The position numbers and the translations under genes were made by a program. Positions 51,837 through 60,739 of a stretch of 64,000 nt of DNA are shown piece after piece. Each line of letters starts with the position of its first letter. The stretch's first letter is position 1. The stretch comes from an uncultured Lachnospiraceae bacterium (GTDB taxonomy: Bacteria > Bacillota > Clostridia > Lachnospirales > Lachnospiraceae): NCBI GenBank assembly GCA_910584725.1, contig CAJUBE010000018.1, forward strand, positions 19,703-83,702. The letters run 5' to 3'. A model generated the notes under the pieces. The model was not told the DNA's origin. It made no database searches and was given only the letters and a program-made list of their open reading frames with translations.

Positions 51837-51865
51837 AATATACGTCCGAAGGAGAAATTTGTCAA
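51837..51865 (-). promoter_or_regulatory. Sigma-A promoter of the ytr-like operon
   Basis: On the minus strand TTGACA (51860-51865) is followed after exactly 17 bases by TATATT (51837-51842). The operator lies just downstream. Confidence 0.85.
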
Positions 51866-51881
51866 GTATGCAGGCAAAAAG

Positions 51882-51927
51882 AAAAAGTGTAAAGCCCTTA
51901 ATTCTCTAATGGGCTCTACACTTTTTT
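51882..51927 (-). terminator. Intrinsic terminator after the second small-protein gene
   Basis: On the minus strand AAAAGTGTAGAGCCC pairs with GGGCTTTACACTTTT around AT-rich loop sequence, then TTTTTCTTTTT. It ends the smallA-gpmI-smallB operon. A fragment of the same stem (AAAAGTGTAAAGCC) occurs upstream of the first small gene at about 54040. Confidence 0.85.
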
Positions 51928-51947
51928 GTTCTGCCGCTTATTTTCAG

Positions 51948-52145
51948 CTATTCCTTGATTTTATCCAGTTCGGTGAGATTGATTCCAAACGCGGTTAAAA
52001 TAACTTTCAGTTCAATATATCTGTCTTTCATTCTTTTATATGATTCCGAATCTTTTTCCGCTACAATCATATAACTTTGCAGTCTCGAAAATTCTTCAAT
52101 ATTCTTCTGAATCATTTCTTTTTCAGTCATTTCTGGCACTTCCAT
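51948..52145 (-). CDS. Small protein, paralogue of the one at 53782
   Basis: A 65-residue protein of unknown function. The C-terminal 25 residues (DRYIELKVILTAFGINLTEL) match the paralogue at 53782-53973 at 17 of 25 positions, sharing 'LK..L...G.NLTE.DKIKE'. The N-terminal part is helical and charged. It starts 49 bases after gpmI in the same transcription direction and is followed by a strong terminator. ATG 52145 or an ATG five codons downstream. No family recognised. Confidence 0.72.
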   Translation of the reverse strand: MEVPEMTEKEMIQKNIEEFSRLQSYMIVAEKDSESYKRMKDRYIELKVILTAFGINLTELDKIKE

Positions 52146-52194
52146 GCAGCCACCGCCCTTTATCCTGAAACAGCCAATCTTTTCTTAATGTTGG

Positions 52195-53742
52195 TTAAGA
52201 TTTCACCAGCAAGGATTTCCCCGTCATCTCCGCAGGCTGCTCCATGCCCATCAGCTCAATGATTGTAGGCACGATATCCGCCAGACATCCGCCCTCACGC
52301 AGTTTGTATGCGGGGTCTGCGTTGACCAGAATAAAGGGCACCGGGTTGGTGGTGTGCGCCGTGAAGGGTGCGCCCGTCTCCTCGTCGATGAGCTGCTCCG
52401 CATTGCCGTGGTCCGCGCAGATGAACATCACACCGTCCACCTCTTTCAGCGCGGCAACCGCCCTGCCCACGCACTCGTCCACAGCTTCCACCGCCTTGAT
52501 CGCCGCCTCCTGCACGCCGGTATGCCCCACCATGTCGGGGTTCGCAAAGTTAATGATAATCACGTCGTAATCACCGGATTTGATGGACGCCACCAGCTTA
52601 TCGCACACCTCGTAGGCGCTCATCTGAGGCTTTAAGTCGTAAGTCGCCACATCCTTCGGAGAATTGACGAGAATACGGGTCTCTCCCTCGTTGGGCTCCT
52701 CCACGCCGCCGTTGAAGAAGAAGGTCACATGGGCGTACTTCTCTGTCTCCGCGATTCTCGCCTGCTTCATGCCGTGCGCCGCCAGCCACTCACCGAAGGT
52801 ATTGGTGACGGAAATCTTGTGGAACGCCACTTCCTTATTCGGAATGGTGGGATCGTAATCCGAGAAGCACACATAGGTCAGATCCAGTCTCTTCTCCCGC
52901 GCAAAGCCCTTGAAATCATCATCACAGAAGCTTCTTGTGATCTCTCTTGCCCTGTCCGGGCGGAAATTGAAGAAGATCACGGAGTCACCGTCCTGAATCG
53001 TCGCCACAGGCGCACCGTTCTTCATCACTACCGTAGGTTTTACAAACTCGTCCGTCTCCTCTCTGTCATAGGAAGCCTGAATCCCGGCAGGGCCACTCTC
53101 CGCTTCCAGCCCTTCGCCTTTGGTTAGTGCCAGGTAAGCCTTCTCCACTCTGTCGTAGTTGTTGTCACGATCCATCGCGTAGTAACGTCCCGTCACGCTT
53201 GCTACCTCGCCCACGCCGATTTTCTTCATCTCCGCTTCCAGCTCTTCCACATAACCCTTGCCGCTTGCCGGAGGCGTGTCACGTCCATCCAGAAAAGCGT
53301 GAACATATACTTTAGAAAGACCGTTTCTCTTCGCCAGCTCCAGCAGACCGTAAAGATGGGTGTTGTGGCTGTGCACGCCGCCGTCTGACAAAAGCCCGAA
53401 CATGTGCAGCGAGGAGTCGTTCTTCTTACAGTTATTCACCGCATCCAGAAGGGCAGGGTTCTCGAAAAAGGTGCCGTCCTGAATCTCTTTCGTGATTCTC
53501 GTAAGCTCCTGATACACGATGCGCCCCGCGCCCATGTTCAGGTGCCCCACCTCAGAGTTGCCCATCTGGCCGTCGGGCAGGCCCACCGCCATGCCGCTGG
53601 CATTGCCCTTCACGAAGGGGCACTCCGCCATCAGTTTGTCCATCACCGGCGTGTTCGCCAGTGCAACCGCGTTGCCCTCCGTCTTCTCATTCAGGCCGTA
53701 GCCATCCAAAATCATCAATACTGCCGGTTTTTTTGTTCCCAT
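52195..53742 (-). CDS. gpmI: 2,3-bisphosphoglycerate-independent phosphoglycerate mutase
   Basis: A 515-residue Mn-dependent mutase interconverting 3- and 2-phosphoglycerate in glycolysis. Alkaline-phosphatase superfamily motifs: VLMILDGYGLN (metal Asp), QMGNSEVGHLNMGAG with the phosphoserine, LLSDGGVHSH, FLDGRDTPP, GRYYAMDRDNNYDR, FNFRPDRARE, NFANPDMVGHTG and CADHGNAEQL. Length is typical. AAGGAG lies upstream. It is flanked in one operon by two paralogous small-protein genes. Confidence 0.97.
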   Translation of the reverse strand: MGTKKPAVLMILDGYGLNEKTEGNAVALANTPVMDKLMAECPFVKGNASGMAVGLPDGQMGNSEVGHLNMGAGRIVYQELTRITKEIQDGTFFENPALLDAVNNCKKNDSSLHMFGLLSDGGVHSHNTHLYGLLELAKRNGLSKVYVHAFLDGRDTPPASGKGYVEELEAEMKKIGVGEVASVTGRYYAMDRDNNYDRVEKAYLALTKGEGLEAESGPAGIQASYDREETDEFVKPTVVMKNGAPVATIQDGDSVIFFNFRPDRAREITRSFCDDDFKGFAREKRLDLTYVCFSDYDPTIPNKEVAFHKISVTNTFGEWLAAHGMKQARIAETEKYAHVTFFFNGGVEEPNEGETRILVNSPKDVATYDLKPQMSAYEVCDKLVASIKSGDYDVIIINFANPDMVGHTGVQEAAIKAVEAVDECVGRAVAALKEVDGVMFICADHGNAEQLIDEETGAPFTAHTTNPVPFILVNADPAYKLREGGCLADIVPTIIELMGMEQPAEMTGKSLLVKS

Positions 53743-53781
53743 GACTTGTTTCTCCTTTTCTGTTTCTTTCTTGCTTTTCTA

Positions 53782-53973
53782 TTATTCCTTTATTTTATCA
53801 ACCTCTGTCAGATTCACACCCAGGCTTGTAAGCAGCGCCTTTAAGGAAATATAATCATCCTTGAGATCGGCATAGGTCTTCATTGCGTTCTCCTCTTTCG
53901 CTGACAGCATACGCCTTTGCACCTTCTGAAAATCATTTAAGGCATCTCTTATAACCTCCGCACTATTCGGCAT
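53782..53973 (-). CDS. Small protein, paralogue of the one at 51948
   Basis: A 63-residue protein: N-terminal charged helix (DALNDFQKVQRRMLSAKEE) then LKALLTSLGVNLTEVDKIKE, conserved with the paralogue downstream of gpmI. ATG 53973 follows AGGTGAT. It has its own good promoter and ends 39 bases before gpmI, so it is the first gene of the operon. Function unknown; the conserved 'NLTExDKIKE' end may be a binding motif. Confidence 0.72.
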   Translation of the reverse strand: MPNSAEVIRDALNDFQKVQRRMLSAKEENAMKTYADLKDDYISLKALLTSLGVNLTEVDKIKE

Positions 53974-54021
53974 ATAATCACCTGCTTTCCATTCATAATC
54001 TATCCCGATTACTACAGCCCT

Positions 54022-54050
54022 ATTATAACTTGTTTATAAAAAAGTGTAAA
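54022..54050 (-). promoter_or_regulatory. Sigma-A promoter of the small protein-gpmI operon
   Basis: On the minus strand TTTACA (54045-54050) and a consensus TATAAT (54022-54027) are exactly 17 bases apart, about 50 bases upstream of the small gene start. Confidence 0.85.
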
Positions 54051-54155
54051 GCCATTCTGCGACCCCCACAGCAAAACTCGCCACCTCAAAACGAGGCTGG
54101 CATATAGAAATGTAATGTCGTCTGTGATAAACTAATATCCAATGAGGAGAAACCC

Positions 54156-54752
54156 ATGGAACGCATATACCGCATCAAATACCAAAGTCAATTATATGAG
54201 CTGCCCTACGAGGTCGTCTACAGCCGCCGCAAAACGTGCGCCGTCAGCATATCCGCGGAAGGGGAAATCACCCTGCGGCTGCCCCTAGGCACTTCCCAGG
54301 CACAGATCGACCGTCTTCTTCTCGATAAGCAGCACTGGATTATCACGCATTATCTGGAAGCCGTAAAGCGACAGGAAAACCGCCCCGTGTCCGACCTGAC
54401 GAACACCCAGCGGGCGGCTCTTGAGAAGCGTTATATAACCGCAGCCAAGGAATATTTCCCAAAACGGGCAGCCCATTTCCTGCCGCTCACAGGCGGAAGC
54501 TTTAGCCGCATCACCATCCGCGACCAGAAGACCCGCTGGGGAAGCTGCAGCGGAAAAGGCACCCTCTCTTTCAACTGGCGGCTTATGCTGGCGCCGCCTG
54601 CCGTCCTCGACTATGTGGTCGTACATGAACTGTGCCATCTGACCCACATGGATCACTCAAAGGCATTCTGGGCGCTTGTGGAGAGCGTCTGCCCTGACTA
54701 CCGCGTCCACAGAAAATGGCTGAAGGAACACGGGCAGGAACTGATCCTTTAA
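54156..54752 (+). CDS. YgjP/SprT-like metallopeptidase (M48-type)
   Basis: A 198-residue zinc metallopeptidase of the DUF45/YgjP family. It has the characteristic KTRWGSCSGKGTLSFNWRLMLAP block and HELCHLTHMDHSKAFW, the HExxH zinc site with a third ligand further on. N-terminal part is beta-rich (AVSISAEGEITLRLP). No membrane helix. GAGGAG precedes ATG 54156. Its stop overlaps the DEAD-box helicase stop tail to tail by four bases. Confidence 0.92.
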   Translation: MERIYRIKYQSQLYELPYEVVYSRRKTCAVSISAEGEITLRLPLGTSQAQIDRLLLDKQHWIITHYLEAVKRQENRPVSDLTNTQRAALEKRYITAAKEYFPKRAAHFLPLTGGSFSRITIRDQKTRWGSCSGKGTLSFNWRLMLAPPAVLDYVVVHELCHLTHMDHSKAFWALVESVCPDYRVHRKWLKEHGQELIL

Positions 54753-56569
54753 TCAAACTTTGTTTTAATCCGCAGGCCGCCGTAACGCGGTTCAAAATCA
54801 GACTCCCTTTTGTATGCCGCGCTGCCGTCACGCCGTACATCCTTCGGCTTTCCGTTTGCAAATTTGCTCTTATCCCGGTTCTTGTCTCCCTTGTTCGAAA
54901 ACCCGCTCTTTTCATTCCGGCTGTTATTTTTATTGTCATAACTGCCCTTGCTCTTTTCTCCGTCTTTGCCTCCCCTTATGCCGTAACCGCCCTTATTTTT
55001 ATCGCTGCTCCAGCCGCCGGGCTTTTTACCGTAACCGCTCCTGCTCCTATCGCCGCCTTTTCCGCCGGATCTGCCGTTTCTGCCATCACTGCGACCACCC
55101 TTGCCGCCGCGGCCGCCCTGAAATGGTTTCTTCTCAAAGAAAAACTTCTCCGCACGGATATCCTCAATCTCGTCTCCCAGCTTCATCTTCATGAACGCCG
55201 CCGCGATCTGTGTGGCGCTGTACTGCCCCAATGCCACCGCGTCAAGAATATATTCGCTCGCCCTGCTGATATCCTCGTTTTCGATCACAGTCATGGCTTC
55301 CTTCAATATCTTTTCCGCTTTCCTTGCCGTGATATCCGCCGCGCTCGGCACTTTGCGCTCCTTGATTTTCGTGTGGCAGATGCGCTCGATATCGCGAATC
55401 TTATAAGCCTCCCGGCCGACTACCAGCGTGAAGGAACGTCCCGTCTTGCCCGCGCGCCCGGTTCTGCCGATGCGGTGCACATAGTATTCGATATCCTCCG
55501 GCACGTCAAAATTGTAGACCGCCTCCACGTCGCTCACGTCGATACCTCTGGCCGCCACATCCGTGGCGATCAGGATGTTCGTCCTGCCGCTCCGAAACAG
55601 ATTCATCACCGTGTCCCTCTGTCCCTGCGTCAGATCCCCGTGAAGCCCTTCCACCTCGTAACCTCTGCCCTTCAGATGTTCTGTCAGTTCATCCACCATC
55701 CGCTTGGTATTGCAGAAAATGAGCGCACGCCCCGGCGTATAGTAGTCGATCAGGCGGCAGAGCACTTCTTCCTTATCCTGTTTCCGCACCTGATAATATG
55801 CCTGCTTGATTAAAGGGATCGTCACTTCCTTGGGCGTCATCTTGACATAGGCCGCGTCCTTCTGGTATGTCTTTGTGATATCCAGAATCGGTTTCGGCAT
55901 GGTGGCGGAAAAAAGCCCGGTCTGCCGTTCTTCCGGCATCTCCTTTAAAATCGTCTCGATATCTTCCCGGAAGCCCATATTCAACATCTCGTCCGCCTCG
56001 TCCAGCACCACCGTATGCACCTGATCCATCTTGAGCGTGCGCCTGCGCATGTGATCCATGACGCGCCCCGGCGTTCCCACCACGATCTGCACGCCGGTCT
56101 TTAAGTTCTTGATCTGCTTGTAGATTTCCTGCCCGCCGTAGACCGGGAGCACCTTGATCCCGTTCATATATTTGGCGAACTTTCGCAGTTCATCCGCCGC
56201 CTGCATGGCAAGCTCCCTGGTGGGGCAAAGGATGACCGCCTGCAAAGAGCGGTTCTCCGGGTTGATCTTCTGTAAGATCGGAATGCCGAAGGCCGCCGTC
56301 TTTCCCGTGCCGGTCTGGGCCTGCCCGATGATGTCCCGCCCCGTCATAAAGAGCGGAATCGCCTGCTCCTGGATGGGCGTCATATGCTCGAAGCCGAGCT
56401 CCTTCACCGCCCGCAGAATCCTGCCGTCGATTCCCGCGTCCTCATAGCGAAGCCCCTCTTTCTGCTCTCCCTCCGTCTCCCCTGCGCTGCCGTCATAACG
56501 GTTCGCCGTCAGAATTTCCTTCTCCAGAAAGGCGTCAAAATACTCGTTTTTCTTCTTTTCTCTGTTCAT
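54749..56569 (-). CDS. DEAD-box RNA helicase with Arg/Gly-rich tail
   Basis: A 606-residue helicase of the CshA/DeaD type for RNA remodelling, cold response or ribosome assembly. Q motif (FEHMTPIQEQAIPL), Walker A AQTGTGKTAAF, DEAD, SAT, RTGRAGKTGRS are intact in residues about 45-410. A helical dimerisation-like part follows. The last 125 residues are a basic, low-complexity tail rich in Gly, Arg, Ser and Lys (GGRGGKGGRSDGRNGRSGG), an RNA-binding extension. A long + strand open frame lies opposite this tail but is non-coding. Confidence 0.94.
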   Translation of the reverse strand: MNREKKKNEYFDAFLEKEILTANRYDGSAGETEGEQKEGLRYEDAGIDGRILRAVKELGFEHMTPIQEQAIPLFMTGRDIIGQAQTGTGKTAAFGIPILQKINPENRSLQAVILCPTRELAMQAADELRKFAKYMNGIKVLPVYGGQEIYKQIKNLKTGVQIVVGTPGRVMDHMRRRTLKMDQVHTVVLDEADEMLNMGFREDIETILKEMPEERQTGLFSATMPKPILDITKTYQKDAAYVKMTPKEVTIPLIKQAYYQVRKQDKEEVLCRLIDYYTPGRALIFCNTKRMVDELTEHLKGRGYEVEGLHGDLTQGQRDTVMNLFRSGRTNILIATDVAARGIDVSDVEAVYNFDVPEDIEYYVHRIGRTGRAGKTGRSFTLVVGREAYKIRDIERICHTKIKERKVPSAADITARKAEKILKEAMTVIENEDISRASEYILDAVALGQYSATQIAAAFMKMKLGDEIEDIRAEKFFFEKKPFQGGRGGKGGRSDGRNGRSGGKGGDRSRSGYGKKPGGWSSDKNKGGYGIRGGKDGEKSKGSYDNKNNSRNEKSGFSNKGDKNRDKSKFANGKPKDVRRDGSAAYKRESDFEPRYGGLRIKTKFD

Positions 56570-56711
56570 GTTTCCCTCATTCTCTCATCAAAATTTTTAC
56601 GTTGTCACATGCGCTCTGCAATCGGGCCGATATGTTTTTTTATCTGTCCGCCGCACACCCGCATATTGCACTAACCGCCAGCTTGCTCCTCCGGGTCTGC
56701 GCATAGAAAGA

Positions 56712-56739
56712 TGCTGCCAGCTTTTGAGGCATGGCAGCA
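56712..56739 (-). terminator. Hairpin downstream of mecA
   Basis: TGCTGCCA (56712-56719) pairs with TGGCAGCA (56732-56739). On the minus strand it is followed by TCTTTCT. It lies about 45 bases beyond the mecA stop, in the 215-base gap before the DEAD-box gene, which otherwise holds nothing recognisable. Confidence 0.6.
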
Positions 56740-56784
56740 CCTGTCAACCACTCTCTGATACATTTTACGTTTTCGCATTCATTT

Positions 56785-57444
56785 TTACGCCTGATAAATT
56801 CTGCGCAGCCTGCTCACCGCCCGATCTCTGATCAGACACTCCCCATGCTCTTCCAGGTACTGCATCCGCTCATCGGAAACCGCGATTAGATTCCCGAACT
56901 CCACCGCCTGCGCGCTGATTCTGTTGAACGCCTTGTACGAGAGCCTGTTTTTCTCGAGTACCAGATAATAAACCTCGCCCTCCTTATAGAGATGACTCTT
57001 CACAGAATATGTATTCGGAATCGTAGCCGCGTACTGCATCGTCTGATGCATCGTGTTGAAAACAAACATCCTTCGGTTTTCATCGTACTCGCCTGCATTC
57101 TGTGACGCCACCCGGGAGCGTTCCTCCTGCCCGGCAAGCTCCGCACTAAATTCCTGCAGCACTTCCTTCAGATTCTGCAGCATCTCCTTGAAAGCCGCGG
57201 GCCCCTCGTCCGTAAAGGTCACCACAAGGCCGTTGTCCTTGAGCGGCGTAATCTGCATGGCAATGTTGCCGTTGTTGATCTGATAACCCACCTCGTCATG
57301 CGCCCGCTCGATGATATCCCGCAAAAACTCCTCGCCTCTCTCGTTGCGCTCAAAGATATCCGATAACGCAAGACCATACTCAGCCATGTCGTCGGCCGAG
57401 ACGATACACTGTACCGTCGCATCATTAATCTTCTTATATTTCAT
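56785..57444 (-). CDS. mecA: Adaptor protein MecA
   Basis: MecA delivers substrates to the ClpC/ClpP protease (competence and stress regulation). The 219-residue product begins MKYKKINDATVQCIVSADDM, the family N-terminal substrate domain, with an acidic linker in the middle and a C-terminal Clp-binding domain (FNTMHQTMQYAATIPNTYSVKSHLYK, YYLVLEKNRLSYKAF). ATG 57444 gives the known start; the frame opens 11 codons further upstream. The upstream Shine-Dalgarno (GGGGT) is weak. Confidence 0.9.
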   Translation of the reverse strand: MKYKKINDATVQCIVSADDMAEYGLALSDIFERNERGEEFLRDIIERAHDEVGYQINNGNIAMQITPLKDNGLVVTFTDEGPAAFKEMLQNLKEVLQEFSAELAGQEERSRVASQNAGEYDENRRMFVFNTMHQTMQYAATIPNTYSVKSHLYKEGEVYYLVLEKNRLSYKAFNRISAQAVEFGNLIAVSDERMQYLEEHGECLIRDRAVSRLRRIYQA

Positions 57445-57618
57445 GTATTCTCTTACCCCATTCCCTTGTGAACACACCTACATCCGCAGTGCACGCTCGA
57501 AAAACCTACGGTTTCCCTCGCTCGCGGGCTGTCTGCGCACTGCTCATTGCCTTCGCGGAGATTATACCATAAAAAAACGCAATAAGAAAGAATCTTATCG
57601 CGTTTCTTTAAAAAACTT

Positions 57619-59853
57619 TTATTCCAGCTCCTGCCAGGGTGCATTCGCCGCATAGGTTTCGTCTATTCTCGGGCTCTCCAGGCGGAACCCGGTCACGCTG
57701 TCCTCATCCTCCTCAACCTGTATCGTCAAAAGAGGCAGTCCGTCGAACCACAGGCCATCGACGCCCTTAAGCTTAAGTCCCGCCGCCAGCCGTACCGCCG
57801 TTCCATCATACGATGCGTCCGAGTAAATCTGATGCAGTTTCTCCATACCCGGATCATCCAGCGCAAAGCCAACCGCGTCGGGTACAATCTGCACTTCCTC
57901 CACCTCCCGGTCCGCATAGGCGGAAATATCAATCGCGCCAAGGTACATGTCCCCGTCGTAGGTTACATCAACCTCCGACGCCGCCTGATCGACCGTAAAG
58001 CTCAGATGCTCCTTGGCCCAGCCGACGCAGTCCTCCGCCGTGAGGATATGCAGGTCGATCGTTCCGGTATCATAGCGGTATCCTTCATAAAGCCGCCAAA
58101 TTTCCGTGGTGCCGCTCTCCTCGACGGGAAGCTTCCACACAAATCTTCTGGGCCATCCGTTTTCCGCCGACTCCAGAATGCGGATATTTTCACTGTTTCC
58201 ATTTTGATAGGAAGCACACCATGGCATATCGAGGTTGGTCACATCTCCCCCGATCCGCGTCTTTACCCCACGAAAGCCAAAGTCTTCTGTATAAAGGCCG
58301 TAGAGATAAATCAGCCCTCCATTTTCCCGGCAGAGCAGATACCAGCCGTCTTCCGGCTTTTCACTGCCTTTTCCCGCCTGCCAGTCATAATAGGCCTGCA
58401 CGTCAAATTCCCGCTTCTGTAAAAGCTCGCTGTCATCCACATCACCGTAGTAGTGCAGCGTTTCCTCAAAGGCCGCCCGATCCGCCTCCTCCAAGACGCT
58501 CTCCTCCAGCGTTTTGATCTGTTCCTCCGTCAGCTCTGCCTCTTTTTCGTACTGTTTCAGAATACGGTCGGCTTCCGCCGAATCCTCCCCGATGACCATC
58601 GGCACATCCTGCCCTTCACCCGCAGCCGAAGCGTCGTTTTCATTCTGTTCGTCCCCAGCCGCTCCCGCAGCCGTCCCGTTTCCTGTCTCTTTCGCTGAAT
58701 CTGTGTCCTCCCGCTCCGCCCCCGTAAAGGCGCAGCCGCAGAAAAGCACCGCCGCGAAAAGAACCGCCGCAAGCACTGCCTTTTTCTTTCGTCCCGTCCC
58801 GGTCAGCGCCGTGATGCGCTCCCTGACGCTGCGCTCGCCGCCCTCCGTCATAAAGGACGTACCCGGGCACCTCTCCCCGCCGCCTGCAAGTTCCAAAAGG
58901 GAAAGCAGCGTTCTTCCGTAGGCGAACCGCTCCGGCTCTCCGAGCAGCCCAACCGCCGCCTCGTCGCAGGCAAGCTCACTGTCCTGTCTGACCGCATAAG
59001 CCGCCGCCCACACAAAAGGGTCAAACCAGTAAACCGCCGTCAGCGCGCACCGCAGAAAGGCCCAGAATCCGTCCCTGTGCAGGGCATGGCAGTATTCATG
59101 CGCAAGGATATGGGACAAATTCGATTCCTGCGCGGACGCCCCCTCTCCGATATAAATATGCCGTCCCACCAGGCAGGGGCCTGGCAGCCCCTTTACCCGG
59201 TACACCTTCATATTCCGCTCCGACAGCCGTTTGGCAAACGCTTCGGGAACCGTCTCTGCAGGAAGTTCTCTGCGGTTTCCGTAAAGGAATCCGGCAAACC
59301 GCCGCCAGCAAAACAGCATATAGCCGCCAACAGCCAGAAATCCCGCCAGCCACAGAATCCACCATAACTGTGGCAGTGCGCTTATCCTCTGCCCACGGAG
59401 CCCTTCGCTCCACACAGAGAATCTGTCCCCGGATTTCATCCCCGCCGGAGTCTCCTCCGTCCGCCCCGTGTCCACAGCCGTATCATTCCGCACAATCCCC
59501 TTTTCCGTTTCCGGGTGTCCGTCCGCCGTTTCCGCTCCTGCATTCTGCCCATCGGTAAACTCACGTTCCGCGCCGTCGGCCGTCAACGCTCCGCCCATAT
59601 CCGCCGGAAGCCTCTGCCCGTCCGCCCCGCCGTCAAAAAACATCTGCACCTGTTCAAAAATCGTCTCCGGCAGAAGATTCATCACGCTGAATGCGCTTGT
59701 CCCCACAGATAAAGGCACAAGGAGCCTAACTGCCACGAGAAGCCACAGCCCATAACGGAGTCTCATGCTGATCTTTCCCAGAGTCAGCTTCCGCAGACAG
59801 AAAATAGCGATAATCAATATCGTCGATGTAAACAGCATCTCAATCAGCATCAA
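57619..59853 (-). CDS. BlaR1/MecR1-like sensor protease (M56) without penicillin-binding sensor
   Basis: A 744-residue membrane protein. N-terminal helices (about 5-55), cytoplasmic M56 zinc protease with ILAHEYCHALHRD (HExxH), DPFVWAAAY, ELACDEAA and further helices to about 395, ending VLFAAVLFCGCAF. The C-terminal 350 residues outside the membrane start with an acidic linker and hold a beta-rich domain. It lacks the SxxK, SxN and KTG motifs of the BlaR1 beta-lactam sensor, so another signal is sensed. It overlaps the repressor gene as ATGA. The protease would cleave or inactivate the BlaI-like repressor. Confidence 0.9.
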   Translation of the reverse strand: MMLIEMLFTSTILIIAIFCLRKLTLGKISMRLRYGLWLLVAVRLLVPLSVGTSAFSVMNLLPETIFEQVQMFFDGGADGQRLPADMGGALTADGAEREFTDGQNAGAETADGHPETEKGIVRNDTAVDTGRTEETPAGMKSGDRFSVWSEGLRGQRISALPQLWWILWLAGFLAVGGYMLFCWRRFAGFLYGNRRELPAETVPEAFAKRLSERNMKVYRVKGLPGPCLVGRHIYIGEGASAQESNLSHILAHEYCHALHRDGFWAFLRCALTAVYWFDPFVWAAAYAVRQDSELACDEAAVGLLGEPERFAYGRTLLSLLELAGGGERCPGTSFMTEGGERSVRERITALTGTGRKKKAVLAAVLFAAVLFCGCAFTGAEREDTDSAKETGNGTAAGAAGDEQNENDASAAGEGQDVPMVIGEDSAEADRILKQYEKEAELTEEQIKTLEESVLEEADRAAFEETLHYYGDVDDSELLQKREFDVQAYYDWQAGKGSEKPEDGWYLLCRENGGLIYLYGLYTEDFGFRGVKTRIGGDVTNLDMPWCASYQNGNSENIRILESAENGWPRRFVWKLPVEESGTTEIWRLYEGYRYDTGTIDLHILTAEDCVGWAKEHLSFTVDQAASEVDVTYDGDMYLGAIDISAYADREVEEVQIVPDAVGFALDDPGMEKLHQIYSDASYDGTAVRLAAGLKLKGVDGLWFDGLPLLTIQVEEDEDSVTGFRLESPRIDETYAANAPWQELE

Positions 59854-60278
59854 AGCCCCTCACCGTCCTTTCCCTGCACACTCCGTCCCGTTTCCTTTTC
59901 CTCACGCCCGCTCTGCGCCTCCGCCTTTCTCAGAATCTCATGAAGCTCCGCAATTTCCGACCCGGAAAGCGCCTTCTGCTCCACCATGGTATTTAACATC
60001 AGTCCCATCCGTCCGCCAAAAACTCTCTCCAGAAACTCCTCCGTCTCCTGCAAAGCCGCCTCACTTCTCTCAATCTTCGGATAGTAAAGTTTTGCCCGCG
60101 CGCCTGTCTCATAATAGACGGCTCCCTTATCCTCCATCCGCTTTAAAAATGTCATGACCGTATGCTTGGTCCAGCCCGTCGTCTCCTGAAAGCAGCGTGT
60201 CAACTGCATCATTGTCTGCGGCGCCTGTTCCCACAGCACATTCATCACTTTCCATTCCGCCTCTGATAATTTCACCAT
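59850..60278 (-). CDS. BlaI/MecI-family transcriptional repressor
   Basis: A 142-residue repressor. N-terminal winged helix (LSEAEWKVMNVLWEQAPQTMMQL, TTGWTKHTVMTFLKRMEDKGAV) and C-terminal dimerisation helices (ALQETEEFLERVFGGRM). ATG 60278 follows AAAGGTG. Overlaps the sensor gene as ATGA. A 16-bp inverted repeat at its promoter is a likely operator, so the pair is self-regulated. Confidence 0.93.
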   Translation of the reverse strand: MVKLSEAEWKVMNVLWEQAPQTMMQLTRCFQETTGWTKHTVMTFLKRMEDKGAVYYETGARAKLYYPKIERSEAALQETEEFLERVFGGRMGLMLNTMVEQKALSGSEIAELHEILRKAEAQSGREEKETGRSVQGKDGEGL

Positions 60279-60331
60279 GTTTCGCACCTTTTCCTCTCCT
60301 GCATTCCGTCTTTTTCTGACAAGGCAAAAGG

Positions 60332-60388
60332 TTGACATTTGCCTACCGTTTTCTTATTCATCATAGTACGTTGGTAGGCGTCTGTCAA
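60332..60388 (-). promoter_or_regulatory. Promoter and operator of the blaI-blaR1-like pair
   Basis: On the minus strand TTGACA (60383-60388), 17 bases, TATGAT (60360-60365). Flanking and overlapping it is an inverted repeat: TTGACAGACGCCTACC on one side and GGTAGGCAAATGTCAA on the other, matching at 13 of 16 positions. The left arm includes the -35. Repressor binding would block polymerase. Confidence 0.85.
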
Positions 60389-60584
60389 CCTCAATTTTAA
60401 AATCTTTTATATCTTCTATTTTTCATCCTGTCAATTTCCGTGAGATTTACGCCGGAGTATGATTTTCCCTTAATTTGTCTGTCTTTATCGTCCAGCCGTG
60501 TGTTTTATCTCTCATTTTGTATTTTCTATGTATTTTTTTAGACTATTTTCTTTTCATTTTTAGTAAAAACTGTTAAAATGGGGT
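60389..60584. other. Gene-free region between divergent units
   Basis: AT-rich, no supported gene. A long tract of TTTT-rich sequence runs up to the sigma-28-like promoter at 60585. Nothing else recognised. Confidence 0.4.
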
Positions 60585-60610
60585 TAAGTAAAAGGGATTC
60601 CTGCCGATAT
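60585..60610 (+). promoter_or_regulatory. Sigma-28 (SigD/FliA)-like promoter
   Basis: TAAG (60585-60588), 14 bases, then GCCGATAT (60603-60610), close to the SigD consensus TAAA-N14-16-GCCGATAT. It is about 130 bases upstream of the small + gene. Another such site precedes 62698. Confidence 0.7.
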
Positions 60611-60739
60611 CCTTAACAGAACAAGGAGTTCGCTGTGCAGTAAAGGATATGGCCATATCATAGTAACGCACAAATATGAATCCAAGGAGGGATCACCGCA
60701 ATCTATGCAAATGAATGGACTTATAAAGTGGAAGCGGTT

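Noticed and set aside
54716..55813. 365-codon + strand open frame opposite the DEAD-box helicase tail
   Set aside because: Caused by the repetitive Gly/Arg-rich C-terminal codons on the other strand; no ribosome binding site and Ala/Val-rich nonsense composition.
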